A stretch of 12,813 nt of DNA from an uncultured bacterium (GTDB taxonomy: Bacteria > Desulfobacterota > Desulfovibrionia > Desulfovibrionales > Desulfovibrionaceae), in NCBI GenBank assembly GCA_905215675.1, contig CAJMRA010000029.1:1-12813 (forward strand). Direction: 5' to 3'. A model generated the notes under the pieces. The model was not told the DNA's origin and ran no database searches. It worked only from the letters and a program-made list of their open reading frames with translations. Made by a program: the position numbers and the translations under genes. Each line of letters starts with the position of its first letter. Within the stretch, counting starts at the first letter, position 1. Below are positions 1 through 6,306 of this stretch, piece after piece.

Positions 1-85
1 AAGTGAGCGGAAAAACCGCGTTTTTCCGCGAAACGACAGGCCGTATGGTTTGAAACGCGCAGCGTTTCAAACTGAAATTGCTCTA
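1..85. repeat. Hairpin repeat, copy D (left part outside window)
   Basis: This is the right-hand part of the modular intergenic repeat seen four more times in the window. Module H3 is a hairpin with arms GCGGAAAAA (7-15) and TTTTTCCGC (21-29). After a spacer comes module H4, a perfect 11-bp hairpin with arms GTTTGAAACGC (48-58) and GCGTTTCAAAC (62-72) around a GCA loop. The copy ends in GCTCTA (80-85), the inverse of the TAGAGC that starts other copies. The 28 bases 49-76 are identical to 9815-9842. The 5' end lies outside the window. Confidence 0.8.
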
Positions 86-194
86 TATGGGGGAAACAGG
101 TCCGTCGCCCCTACGGAAACGGTGCGTGAACCCGGCCAAAGGCATACGTTTTTTTTGAGAAAAAATCCAGAACAGCTTTTTTTGAAAAAAATGC

Positions 195-223
195 TTGCCA
201 AGTCGGGGGAAGTTGCGTAAAAG
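195..223 (+). promoter_or_regulatory. Candidate sigma-70 promoter of tRNA-His, with upstream A/T tracts
   Basis: TTGCCA (195-200) and TAAAAG (218-223) are 17 bases apart, which would start transcription near 230, about 10 bases before the tRNA. Directly upstream, runs of eight T (about 150-157), seven T (about 178-184) and seven A (about 185-191) lie roughly one to two helical turns apart. They resemble the UP element or bent DNA common before stable-RNA promoters. The rest of 86-194 shows no gene that I can support. The -10 match is only 4 of 6. Confidence 0.5.
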
Positions 224-238
224 CATTTTCACACGAAC

Positions 239-315
239 GGCGGAAGTAGCTCAGTTGGTAGAGCACCTGGTTGTGGCCCAGGTGGCCGTGGGTTCAAGTC
301 CCATCTTTCGCCCCA
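239..315 (+). tRNA. tRNA-His (anticodon GTG)
   Basis: A full cloverleaf can be folded by eye. The acceptor arms are GCGGAAG (240-246) and CTTTCGC (305-311). The extra G-1 (239) faces C73 (312), the identity mark of histidine tRNA. The anticodon stem CCTGG/CCAGG (266-270/278-282) encloses the loop TTGTGGC with GTG at 273-275. The T arm reads GTGGG-TTCAAGT-CCCAT. CCA is encoded at 313-315. A terminator hairpin begins 10 bases later. Confidence 0.97.
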
Positions 316-324
316 GAAATTTCA

Positions 325-352
325 AGCCCGTATCGAGAGATACGGGCTTTTC
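325..352 (+). terminator. Rho-independent terminator after tRNA-His
   Basis: The arms AGCCCGTATC (325-334) and GATACGGGCT (339-348) form a perfect 10-bp stem with a GAGA loop, followed by TTTTC. It ends only 23 bases before the YcaO start codon, so little room is left for a separate YcaO promoter. Confidence 0.9.
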
Positions 353-374
353 TGTTACCCTTGAGGAAAAAGCC

Positions 375-2123
375 ATGACCGAAAGCCCGTCCTTGCTGGA
401 ATATGCCTACACGCACGTACAGACCGAAGCCACGACCGGCTATTTCTCCTGCGAGCCTCAGGGGCTGGACGAGACGCAGGCCCTGCTGCTTCTGGAAAGC
501 CGCCCGTGGGATGATTTTCTGCATCTTCATTGCCTGCGCCTGCTGTACGAAAAAAACGTGGCCGAGTTGCGGGAACTGGCCGCCGCGGCCTGGGACGGCA
601 GTCGTTTTCTTCGCCCGGCGCTGGCGGCGCTGCTGCTGGAGTGCGGCGTTCTTCATACGGAAAAGGCGGCGGCCTGCGCGGACTTCCCCGCCGATGCGGC
701 GCGGCGGCTGGCCGGGGCGACGCCCGCCCTTTACCTGAGGGCGGCAGCCTGCGAAAATGCGGCCGCGCTGCAGGCCTGGAGCGAGGTCTGGGCGGGTAAT
801 ATTCTGGAACATCACGCCCTGCCGCATCCCGATGATACGGAAGCTCTGCCGCCCCCCCTGTTTGCGGCGGATGTCGTGGCGGCGGAGCAGAAGCGCATGG
901 CCGAAGCCGCTCCGACGCTGGCGCGCCTCTGTGCGGACCGGCGCGCGGGCCGCCTGCCGGACGGTCTGACGCCCGCTCCGGCCTGGGAACGTCCCCCGGC
1001 GCAGGAAACCTTTCTGCGGGCCATGGACGCGCTCATGGAGGCCGATATTCTCGCGGGGCCGGAAATGCGGCATGAGGCGTCGCTTTCGCCCATTGCCCTG
1101 CTGCGCAACTGGCGGGTGGACATGCGCTGCGAGGCAGGGCGGAATCGCTGGCATGCGCAGGGGCAGGCGACGGCCTACGGACGCGGCCTGTCCCTTGCCG
1201 GAGCGCGCGCGTCCTACGCCATGGAAATTGTGGAACGCGCCAGCGCCTATGTCAGCGTGGGCAAGGGGGAATGCGCCGCGGAGGAGGTGCTGCAACGCGC
1301 CGAACCGCTTCCCCTGCTGCGCGCCGCCTGTGCGGCGCTGAAGGCCGAAGGCCGCTCCGTACTCGCTCCCGACGCCCTGCCGCTGGAGGCGCCCGCTCCC
1401 GACGCGCCCCTGTACTGGCTTGCCGGGCAGGACCCCGAGGGCAGCGAGGTGCTTGTGCTGGCGCAGGCCGTCTTTCTTTTTTTCAATGCCGATGAACCGG
1501 CCATTTTCCTGGCGGGCGGTTCCACCGGACTGGCCTCGGGCAATATCATGGAAGAAGCCCGCGTCGCGGCCCTGACGGAAATCATCGAACGGGACGCGGA
1601 GGCCACGACGCCTTTTTGCAAGGAGCGGTGTTTCCGGGCAGCCTCGCGTGATCCGCGTCTTCAGGCCCTGCTGGACGATTATGCCGCGCGCGGCATGCAG
1701 GTTCAGTTTCAGGACATTACGACGGAACTCGGCGTGCCTGCCTACCAGTGTTTCGTCATGGGACCGCGCGGACAGGTGGCGCGCGCCACCGGGGCGAACC
1801 TGTGCGGCGCGCGCGCGGCGCTGGCGGCGCTGACGGAAACGCCGTGGCCCTATCCCTACGGGGGACCCACAGGACCGGCGCTGCGCAATCTGCCGGTGCG
1901 GCTGCTGGAGGATTTGCCCGACTACAGCCTGCCGTCTCCGCAGGACAACCTGCGCCTGCTCGAAGACGTTCTGCGCGCGCACGGCAGAACGCCGGTCTAT
2001 GTGAATCTGACGCGCGGGGACTTTGCCATTCCCGTTGTGCGCGCCCTGATCCCCGGGCTGGAACTCAATGCCGACTGGGATCGCTTCTCCCGTCCCTCGC
2101 TGCGCCTCATGGCCCGGCGATAG
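375..2123 (+). CDS. Stand-alone YcaO-domain protein, substrate unknown
   Basis: This 582-residue protein starts at ATG 375 behind GAGGAAAA. An in-frame opening runs back to 195 but would cross the tRNA, so it is not used. The C-terminal half is a YcaO domain, whose family uses ATP to activate backbone amides, for example to make azolines or thioamides. Two ATP-site motifs are visible: GRGLSLAGARASYAMEIVER (residues 269-288), and EEARVAALTEIIERD (393-407) preceded by GLASGN. The end keeps the usual D-x-x-IPVVRxxIPGLE pattern but stops at SLRLMARR, without the proline-rich PxPxP tail of azoline-forming YcaO proteins. About 250 Ala/Leu-rich N-terminal residues are not recognised. No precursor peptide, TfuA, E1-like protein or dehydrogenase is nearby. 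The domain assignment is firm; the reaction and substrate are unknown. The TAG stop is fused to a TAGAGCG repeat terminus. Confidence 0.9.
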   Translation: MTESPSLLEYAYTHVQTEATTGYFSCEPQGLDETQALLLLESRPWDDFLHLHCLRLLYEKNVAELRELAAAAWDGSRFLRPALAALLLECGVLHTEKAAACADFPADAARRLAGATPALYLRAAACENAAALQAWSEVWAGNILEHHALPHPDDTEALPPPLFAADVVAAEQKRMAEAAPTLARLCADRRAGRLPDGLTPAPAWERPPAQETFLRAMDALMEADILAGPEMRHEASLSPIALLRNWRVDMRCEAGRNRWHAQGQATAYGRGLSLAGARASYAMEIVERASAYVSVGKGECAAEEVLQRAEPLPLLRAACAALKAEGRSVLAPDALPLEAPAPDAPLYWLAGQDPEGSEVLVLAQAVFLFFNADEPAIFLAGGSTGLASGNIMEEARVAALTEIIERDAEATTPFCKERCFRAASRDPRLQALLDDYAARGMQVQFQDITTELGVPAYQCFVMGPRGQVARATGANLCGARAALAALTETPWPYPYGGPTGPALRNLPVRLLEDLPDYSLPSPQDNLRLLEDVLRAHGRTPVYVNLTRGDFAIPVVRALIPGLELNADWDRFSRPSLRLMARR

Positions 2124-2245
2124 AGCGTTCTTCTGGGGGGAAGGAAACCCCCTTGGCTAGCGCACAAGGGCCAAGCCTTTCCGCAGGAAAGGCGTTTCCG
2201 TAATTCTTCCCCCCAGGCCCCCCATCCTTCCCCCAACGCGCTTTT
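2121..2245. repeat. Cloverleaf-like palindromic element
   Basis: The element begins TAGAGCG, the same opening as the hairpin repeat family, at the YcaO stop codon. An outer perfect 11-bp stem pairs CTGGGGGGAAG (2133-2143) with CTTCCCCCCAG (2206-2216). It is continued by GAAAC/GTTTC (2144-2148/2194-2198). Inside are two hairpins: CTTGGC/GCCAAG (2152-2157/2170-2175) and an 8-bp stem GCCTTTCC/GGAAAGGC (2175-2182/2186-2193) with a 3-base loop. The result is a branched multi-way junction. AGCGTT (2124-2129) can also meet AACGCGCT (2235-2242). Function is unknown; it could be a REP-like mobile repeat, a structured RNA or a transcript end. Confidence 0.6.
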
Positions 2246-2263
2246 TCAGAGGGGGCACAGGTC

Positions 2264-2330
2264 AGGCGGCATGTCCTTTTCAAAGGTTATGTGTCGCCTA
2301 CATTTTCTATTTATGTGAAATAAATAGAAA
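2264..2330. other. Two hairpins in a gene-free, locally AT-rich stretch
   Basis: The first hairpin (2264-2299) pairs AGGCGGCATGT with ATGTGTCGCCT around CCTTT-TC-AAAGG, with a TT bulge. Three of its pairs are G-U, so it folds only as plus-strand RNA. The second (2304-2330) is a perfect 11-bp AT-rich hairpin, TTTCTATTTAT/ATAAATAGAAA with loop GTGAA, which is very unlike the surrounding GC-rich DNA. No promoter or open frame was found here. It could be a remnant mobile element, the 3' region of the YcaO transcript or a small RNA. Confidence 0.4.
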
Positions 2331-2333
2331 TAT

Positions 2334-2373
2334 TAGGGCGTTTCACCTTTGAAAAAGGTGAAACGCGAGGCGG
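2334..2373. repeat. Hairpin repeat, copy E (H1 module only)
   Basis: A perfect 13-bp hairpin (2338-2366) has the arms GCGTTTCACCTTT and AAAGGTGAAACGC with loop GAA. GAGGCGG then follows, as in the other copies, before the similarity stops. The start reads TAGGGCG, a one-base variant of the family's TAGAGCG. Confidence 0.75.
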
Positions 2374-2383
2374 AGAAAAAGAG

Positions 2384-2414
2384 AAAAGGCCGGACAGAAG
2401 GTGTCCGGCCTTTT
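2384..2414. terminator. Bidirectional intrinsic terminator
   Basis: A 13-bp perfect stem pairs AAAAGGCCGGACA (2384-2396) with TGTCCGGCCTTTT (2402-2414) around a 5-base loop. It has a T run on either strand. It lies between the convergent YcaO and MCP genes and can stop transcription from both sides. Confidence 0.85.
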
Positions 2415-2454
2415 GCGTTGCGTCCGCAGGGAGGCGTGGAGAGATGCGGACGAC

Positions 2455-2571
2455 TGGAGCGTTTTATCTCTGGAAAGATAAAAGGCGAGGCGGCGGCACA
2501 GCGCCGCCCGGCCCGAACTGAGCGGAAAAAATGCGTTCTTTCCGCCGGTGTTTCAAACTGGAAACGCTCTA
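2455..2571. repeat. Hairpin repeat, copy A (most complete in window)
   Basis: Module H1 (2459-2486) pairs GCGTTTTATC with GATAAAAGGC, with one mismatch. H2 is GGCGGC...GCCGCC, about 2489-2508. H3 is GCGGAAA/TTTCCGC (2522-2528/2539-2545). Half of module H4 follows (GTTTCAAACTGGAAAC), and the copy ends in CGCTCTA (2565-2571). The outer ends GAGCGTTT and AAACGCTC are inverted repeats. The 46 bases 2485-2530 are identical to 12755-12800. On the minus strand the terminal TAG is the stop codon of the MCP gene. Confidence 0.85.
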
Positions 2572-4671
2572 GGATGCCCGCAGGGTTTCCATGAGTTTCT
2601 TGAGCTGGGCGACCTGCTGTCCCAGTTCATTGATGGCGGCGTTGGCGTCGGCCATGCGCTGCGATGTCTGATGGGACATGTCCGAAACCTGCGTTATGAT
2701 TTTGGCGACTTCATTATTGGCCGTGGAGGCCTCTTCGCTGGCGGCGGCGATGCTGTGCGTCTGTTCGGCCGAGTTTTCGGCGTCGAGCACGATGGCGTCG
2801 AGAGATGCGCCGGATTGTCCGGCCAGACTGGCCGCGGCTTCTATTTCCGTAATGGCCTTGCCCATGCTTTCGCTGCTGTTGCGGACGCTGTTCTGTATGC
2901 TGGCAATGGCCTTGCCCACGTCGTCGGTGGACGCCATGGTCTTTTCGGCCAGCTTGCGCACCTCGTCGGCCACGACGGCAAAGCCGCGTCCGGCTTCCCC
3001 TGCGCGCGCGGCTTCGATGGCGGCGTTGAGGGCCAGCAGGTTTGTCTGATCCGCAATATCCGAGATGACGTCCATGATGCGGCTGATGGCGTCGGTCTGT
3101 TCGTTCAGGTGCGTCATGTCGGTCTGGAGCTGCTTTGCGGTGGAGGAGAGAAGCGCGATATGCTCCACGGCCTCCCGCACGATGGCGGCGCCTTCCTTGG
3201 CCTTTTGGGACGTGCCCATGACGATGTCCGCCGTGGCGGCCACGTTATGAGCGACTTCCTGTGCCGAGGCGTTGCTTTCCGTCATGGCCGCGGCGGCCTC
3301 GTCAAGGCGGGCGGCCGTCTGCCGCGCCGCCTGATCGGCCTGATCCACCTGGCTTGTGAGCTGACTGGTGGCCGTTGCCATGACGTCGGTCGATTGCGCG
3401 AGGGTCTCGGCCACTTCCAGCATGTGACGGCGCTTGCTTTCCGCTTCGTTCAGGGCCGCGTTGGCTTTCTGCGTGGCCTCGGTGGCGGTTGCCGACTGGC
3501 GCTGCGCTTCGGCGGCGCCGGCTTCGGCTTCGCGCACGAGGCCGGAGAGCTTGCCGATCATGCCGCGGAGCGCCGTATGCAGGCGCAGCAGTTCCCCGTA
3601 GAAGAATTTTTGATCGATGCGGAAATCCAGCTTGCCGTCGGCTATGGCTCCCGCCGCCTCGACAATCATGTCGAGAGGACGGCAGATGGAGCGGGAAATC
3701 AGCAGACCGACGCCGAGCATGGCGACGGCGATGACGGCGGTCAGGGCGCAGAGGATGGCGGCCGCCCGGGTGGCGGGGGCAAAGACTTCCTCACAGGACT
3801 GGATATAGAAAATGCGCCAGCCCTGGGGGGTGGTCAGGGCCGTCGCCAGCACCGGAACCCCGCGGAGTTCGGTCTGCACGTTGCCGTCGGGGATGTCGTG
3901 CAGGGCTTCCCAGTCGGCATCCTTGATGTCTTCGCCCAGAATTTTTTGTTCGATGTCGGGATAGCGGGGGGCGCTGAGAACGCGGTGCGAGGCGTCAAAC
4001 AGGACAAAACCGCCTGTGTTGCCCGAATTCATCCGGGCGACGAGGGAAGTCAGCCTGTCCAGCGGCAGGTCCAGACCGACGACGCCGATCATCTGATTGT
4101 CGGGACCGTGCAGCCGGCGTGTGGCGGAGACGACAATCTGATTGCCGGTAAGGGACACGTAGGAATCGCTCAGCCCGGCGACATCCGGGGAGGCGGCGCG
4201 GTCGGCGTACCAGTTCCTCCGGCGCATGTCCATGCCCGCGGGCAGGGTATCGTCCGGCAGGCTGCCCATATAGGCCCCGTTGTCGAAGGCCACGTAAATT
4301 TCCGACACGGCGGGACGGGAGGAAAGCTGCATCAGCAGGGGCTTGAGGGCCTGCTGCGCCTGTGGCGGGAGATCCGCATGCCGCAGACGAAATTCCGTTG
4401 CCACGGGCAGCCGGGGAAAGACGTTGCGGCCGTTCAGGAATTCCGGGTCGTTGGAGAGGCTTTCAAGGCAATTGGCCGCGTCGTCCAGCAGTGAGGAAAT
4501 ATGCTGCGAGAAGATGCGCAGGGCCTGGATGGAAGCCTGCTGGAAGGTGGCTTCCGCAGTCGTGCGCATGCTGTGGACGGAAAGGGCCGTGGCCCCTCCG
4601 CCCATGACGAGAATGGCAAGGATGATGCCCGCGATGATGCGCGCCTTTACGGTGAGTCGGCATGAGAACAC
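2569..4671 (-). CDS. Methyl-accepting chemotaxis protein with dCache sensor domain
   Basis: This 700-residue chemoreceptor starts at a GTG (4671-4669) behind GGGAG. The open frame continues into the antisense of livJ, but the first membrane helix begins right after this GTG. Order: TM1 (about 11-33), periplasmic dCache domain (about 40-295), TM2 (302-326), HAMP (about 328-380), coiled coil, and a signalling domain whose hairpin tip is AIEAARAGEAGRGFAVVADE (551-570). The sensor shows R152, W154, Y155, Y171 and D201, spaced as in the amino-acid-binding motif of dCache receptors such as PctA. The upstream tyrosine of that motif appears to be replaced (M147). No C-terminal CheR-docking pentapeptide is present (it ends METLRAS). 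It is divergent from the liv operon, which fits amino-acid sensing by inference. The TAG stop lies in repeat copy A. Confidence 0.93.
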   Translation of the reverse strand: MFSCRLTVKARIIAGIILAILVMGGGATALSVHSMRTTAEATFQQASIQALRIFSQHISSLLDDAANCLESLSNDPEFLNGRNVFPRLPVATEFRLRHADLPPQAQQALKPLLMQLSSRPAVSEIYVAFDNGAYMGSLPDDTLPAGMDMRRRNWYADRAASPDVAGLSDSYVSLTGNQIVVSATRRLHGPDNQMIGVVGLDLPLDRLTSLVARMNSGNTGGFVLFDASHRVLSAPRYPDIEQKILGEDIKDADWEALHDIPDGNVQTELRGVPVLATALTTPQGWRIFYIQSCEEVFAPATRAAAILCALTAVIAVAMLGVGLLISRSICRPLDMIVEAAGAIADGKLDFRIDQKFFYGELLRLHTALRGMIGKLSGLVREAEAGAAEAQRQSATATEATQKANAALNEAESKRRHMLEVAETLAQSTDVMATATSQLTSQVDQADQAARQTAARLDEAAAAMTESNASAQEVAHNVAATADIVMGTSQKAKEGAAIVREAVEHIALLSSTAKQLQTDMTHLNEQTDAISRIMDVISDIADQTNLLALNAAIEAARAGEAGRGFAVVADEVRKLAEKTMASTDDVGKAIASIQNSVRNSSESMGKAITEIEAAASLAGQSGASLDAIVLDAENSAEQTHSIAAASEEASTANNEVAKIITQVSDMSHQTSQRMADANAAINELGQQVAQLKKLMETLRAS

Positions 4672-4727
4672 GATATGACGTCTCCCGGATTTGAGTTGTC
4701 TGCCTGTCGTGCAGAAAATGAATATAG

Positions 4728-4756
4728 TTATTAATCCCGGTTCATACTGATGGCAA
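4728..4756 (-). promoter_or_regulatory. Candidate sigma-70 promoter of the MCP gene
   Basis: Read on the minus strand, TTGCCA (4756-4751) and TAATAA (4733-4728) are 17 bases apart, giving a start near 4721 and a leader of about 50 bases. Its -35 box lies only five bases from the -35 box of the rightward liv promoter, so the two promoters are back to back. Confidence 0.5.
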
Positions 4757-4761
4757 TATTT

Positions 4762-4790
4762 TTGACAGAACGGTGATAATGATTTATAAT
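4762..4790 (+). promoter_or_regulatory. Perfect consensus sigma-70 promoter (P1) of the liv operon
   Basis: TTGACA (4762-4767) and TATAAT (4785-4790) match the consensus exactly, with the ideal 17-base spacer, in an AT-rich stretch. The start would fall near 4797, leaving a leader of about 214 bases before livJ. No sigma-54 GG/GC pattern was found here. Confidence 0.85.
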
Positions 4791-4922
4791 ATATTATTTT
4801 TTTGAAAAATTGGCGAGGCGCGCTCCCGCGAAATGCCGCTGTTTCCGGCCCGTCGCCACGGCGGGGGAAAAGCCTGCCCGCCTGTTGTGAAAATCGGCAC
4901 TTTTTCTTTTGCTCCCGCCAAT

Positions 4923-4951
4923 TTGCGCTGTGCTCTCCTTTTTTGTAGAGT
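4923..4951 (+). promoter_or_regulatory. Candidate second promoter (P2) of livJ
   Basis: TTGCGC (4923-4928) and TAGAGT (4946-4951) are 17 bases apart. The -10 context TAGAGTGGAG recurs exactly before the M16 peptidase gene (9965-9974), also with a -35-like box 17 bases upstream. Initiation near 4958 would leave a leader of about 53 bases beginning with the hairpin at 4963-4983. Confidence 0.4.
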
Positions 4952-4962
4952 GGAGCAGAAGA

Positions 4963-4983
4963 GTCCCGGCATAACGCCGGGAC
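4963..4983 (+). other. Hairpin in the livJ 5' leader
   Basis: A perfect 8-bp stem GTCCCGGC/GCCGGGAC has loop ATAAC and ends 14 bases before AAGGAG. No T run follows, so it is not a terminator. A 5' stabilising stem or a regulatory site is possible. Confidence 0.5.
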
Positions 4984-5010
4984 AGCAACCTCCAACGAAG
5001 GAGTGTCCGT

Positions 5011-6159
5011 ATGAAGTTGGGCAAAAAGCTTGCCGGCGTTGCGCTGGCGGCGCTGGCTTTCGGTCTGGTGGGCGGTCAGGCGCTGGCCGCCGATCCTGTC
5101 AAAATCGGCGTGTATCTGCCGCTGACCGGACAGAATGCCTTCGGCGGTCAGCTTGAGCTGGAAGGCGTGCAGCTCGCCAACAAGGAAATGCCGACCGTGC
5201 TTGACGGGCGTCCCGTCGAGCTGGTTGTGGTTGACAACAAGTCCGACAAGGTGGAAGCCGCCAATGCGGTGAAGCGGCTGATCGAGCGCGACAAGGTCGT
5301 TGCCCTGATCGGTTCCTACGGTTCCTCGCTGGCCATGGCCGGCGCGGAAATCACCGAAAAGGCCAAGGTCCCCGGCGTGGGCACCTCCTGCACCAATCCC
5401 CTGGTGACCATGGGCAAGAAGTATTACTTCCGCGCCTGCTTCATCGACCCGTATCAGGGCGCCGCCGCGGCCACGTACGCCGTGGAAAAGCTCGGCTTCA
5501 AGAAGGCCGCCGTCCTCATGGAAATGACCAACGACTATGCCGTGGGTCTTGCCAACTTCTTCAGCCGCGCCTTCAAGAAGCAGGGCGGCGAAATCGTCGC
5601 CACCCTCAAGTACAGCGCCGGCGATCAGGACTTCACCGCCCAGCTCACCGAGCTGATTTCCAAGAAGCCGGATATCGTCTTCATGCCCGCCTATTTCGCC
5701 GAAGGCGCCATCATCATGAAGCAGGCGCGCGAGCTGGGGGCGACCTTCCGTCTCATGGGCGCCGACGCCATGGACAATCCCGATACGGTCAAGCTGGCGG
5801 GCAAGGCGGCCGAGGGCTTCCTGCATACCACCTTCCCCTATGATCCCAAGATGCAGAACATGAGCCCCGAAGCCGTCAAGTTCACCGAAGCCTGGCGCGC
5901 GGCCTATCCCGAAAAGGAAACCAACGTCAACGGCGCTCTGGGCTACAACAGCTATTTCCTGATCTGGACGGCCATCAACAACGCCAAGTCCGCCGATCCG
6001 GTCAAGATCGCCCAGGCGCTGGCCTCCATCAAGAACCTGTCCACCCCGCTGGGCGTCCTGACCATCAACAAGACGCACGATGCGGAAATGCCCGTGGGCA
6101 TTATCGAGTACAAGAACGGCAAGCGCGAATACGTGGGCGAAGTGACGCCCAAGATGTAG
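5011..6159 (+). CDS. livJ: Branched-chain amino acid ABC transporter, periplasmic binding protein
   Basis: This is a 382-residue type I periplasmic binding protein of the Leu/Ile/Val family (Peripla_BP_6). It starts at ATG 5011 behind AAGGAG with 7-base spacing. A signal peptide of about 26 residues (MKLGKK, a hydrophobic core, then GQALA) should be cut before ADPVKIGVYLPLTG, the typical family start. GSYGSS (101-106) and GTSCTNP (124-130) correspond to the loops that hold the ligand's alpha-carboxyl and amino groups. It would deliver the ligand to the LivHM pore. The four transporter genes follow after a hairpin. The family also binds other amino acids, amides or urea, so the exact ligand is inferred from its neighbours. 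Confidence 0.93.
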   Translation: MKLGKKLAGVALAALAFGLVGGQALAADPVKIGVYLPLTGQNAFGGQLELEGVQLANKEMPTVLDGRPVELVVVDNKSDKVEAANAVKRLIERDKVVALIGSYGSSLAMAGAEITEKAKVPGVGTSCTNPLVTMGKKYYFRACFIDPYQGAAAATYAVEKLGFKKAAVLMEMTNDYAVGLANFFSRAFKKQGGEIVATLKYSAGDQDFTAQLTELISKKPDIVFMPAYFAEGAIIMKQARELGATFRLMGADAMDNPDTVKLAGKAAEGFLHTTFPYDPKMQNMSPEAVKFTEAWRAAYPEKETNVNGALGYNSYFLIWTAINNAKSADPVKIAQALASIKNLSTPLGVLTINKTHDAEMPVGIIEYKNGKREYVGEVTPKM

Positions 6160-6178
6160 CGCGCTCGCGCGGTTTTAC

Positions 6179-6214
6179 GGCGGCGAGGGCGGTTCGGCCT
6201 TCGCCGCCTTTGTT
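6179..6214 (+). terminator. Hairpin between livJ and livH, possible partial terminator
   Basis: A 12-bp stem, GGCGGCGAGGGC (6179-6190) with GGCCTTCGCCGCC on the 3' side (ending 6208), has one G-T pair and a 6-base loop, followed by TTTGTT. A second weaker hairpin lies at 6217-6240. A hairpin here could end part of the transcripts, or protect the livJ message, so that binding protein exceeds membrane subunits. Confidence 0.55.
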
Positions 6215-6306
6215 CAGGCGGCGCACACGGGCGTGCCGCCGCGTGTTCACCTTCCGCGTCCCCCGCGCGGGCGAGACTACGGGCCAGGCCCGTTTCTGGT
6301 GGCTTC

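Larger units (their letters stand above)
4797..5010 (+). promoter_or_regulatory. Long, potentially structured livJ leader
   Basis: From P1 the untranslated leader is unusually long. AAATTGGCG (4807-4815) is perfectly complementary to CGCCAATTT (4916-4924) and could close a domain of about 118 bases. Inside it GGCGGG (4860-4865) pairs with CCCGCC (4877-4882). T-rich runs follow at 4900-4910 and 4939-4944, but no stem sits directly before them, so no classic attenuator is visible. The livJ ribosome site AAGGAG is at 4998-5003. No known riboswitch class was recognised. Confidence 0.4.

Noticed and set aside
195..374. In-frame upstream extension of the YcaO gene to 195
   Set aside because: It would translate through tRNA-His and its terminator. 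ATG 375 has its own ribosome site and begins the plausible protein.
294..1982. A 562-codon minus-strand open frame opposite YcaO
   Set aside because: Low-complexity, Arg/Gln/Gly-rich translation without domains. The opposite strand carries the intact YcaO motifs.
375..2568. Azoline peptide (TOMM) biosynthetic cluster around YcaO
   Set aside because: No precursor peptide, partner protein, dehydrogenase or exporter is visible, and the PxPxP tail is missing.
2349..2594. Small plus-strand open frame
   Set aside because: It is made entirely of repeat and terminator sequence and overlaps the MCP end.
4680..5010. Sigma-54 promoter for the liv operon
   Set aside because: No GG-N10-GC pattern of the right kind was found, and a perfect sigma-70 promoter is present.
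4833..5156. Small plus-strand open frame overlapping the livJ start
   Set aside because: There is no ribosome site, and it runs out of frame into the livJ signal peptide and mature start.
4672..6078. Open frame extending the MCP gene far upstream on the minus strand
   Set aside because: It is antisense to livJ and the promoter region. The first membrane helix begins just after GTG 4671.
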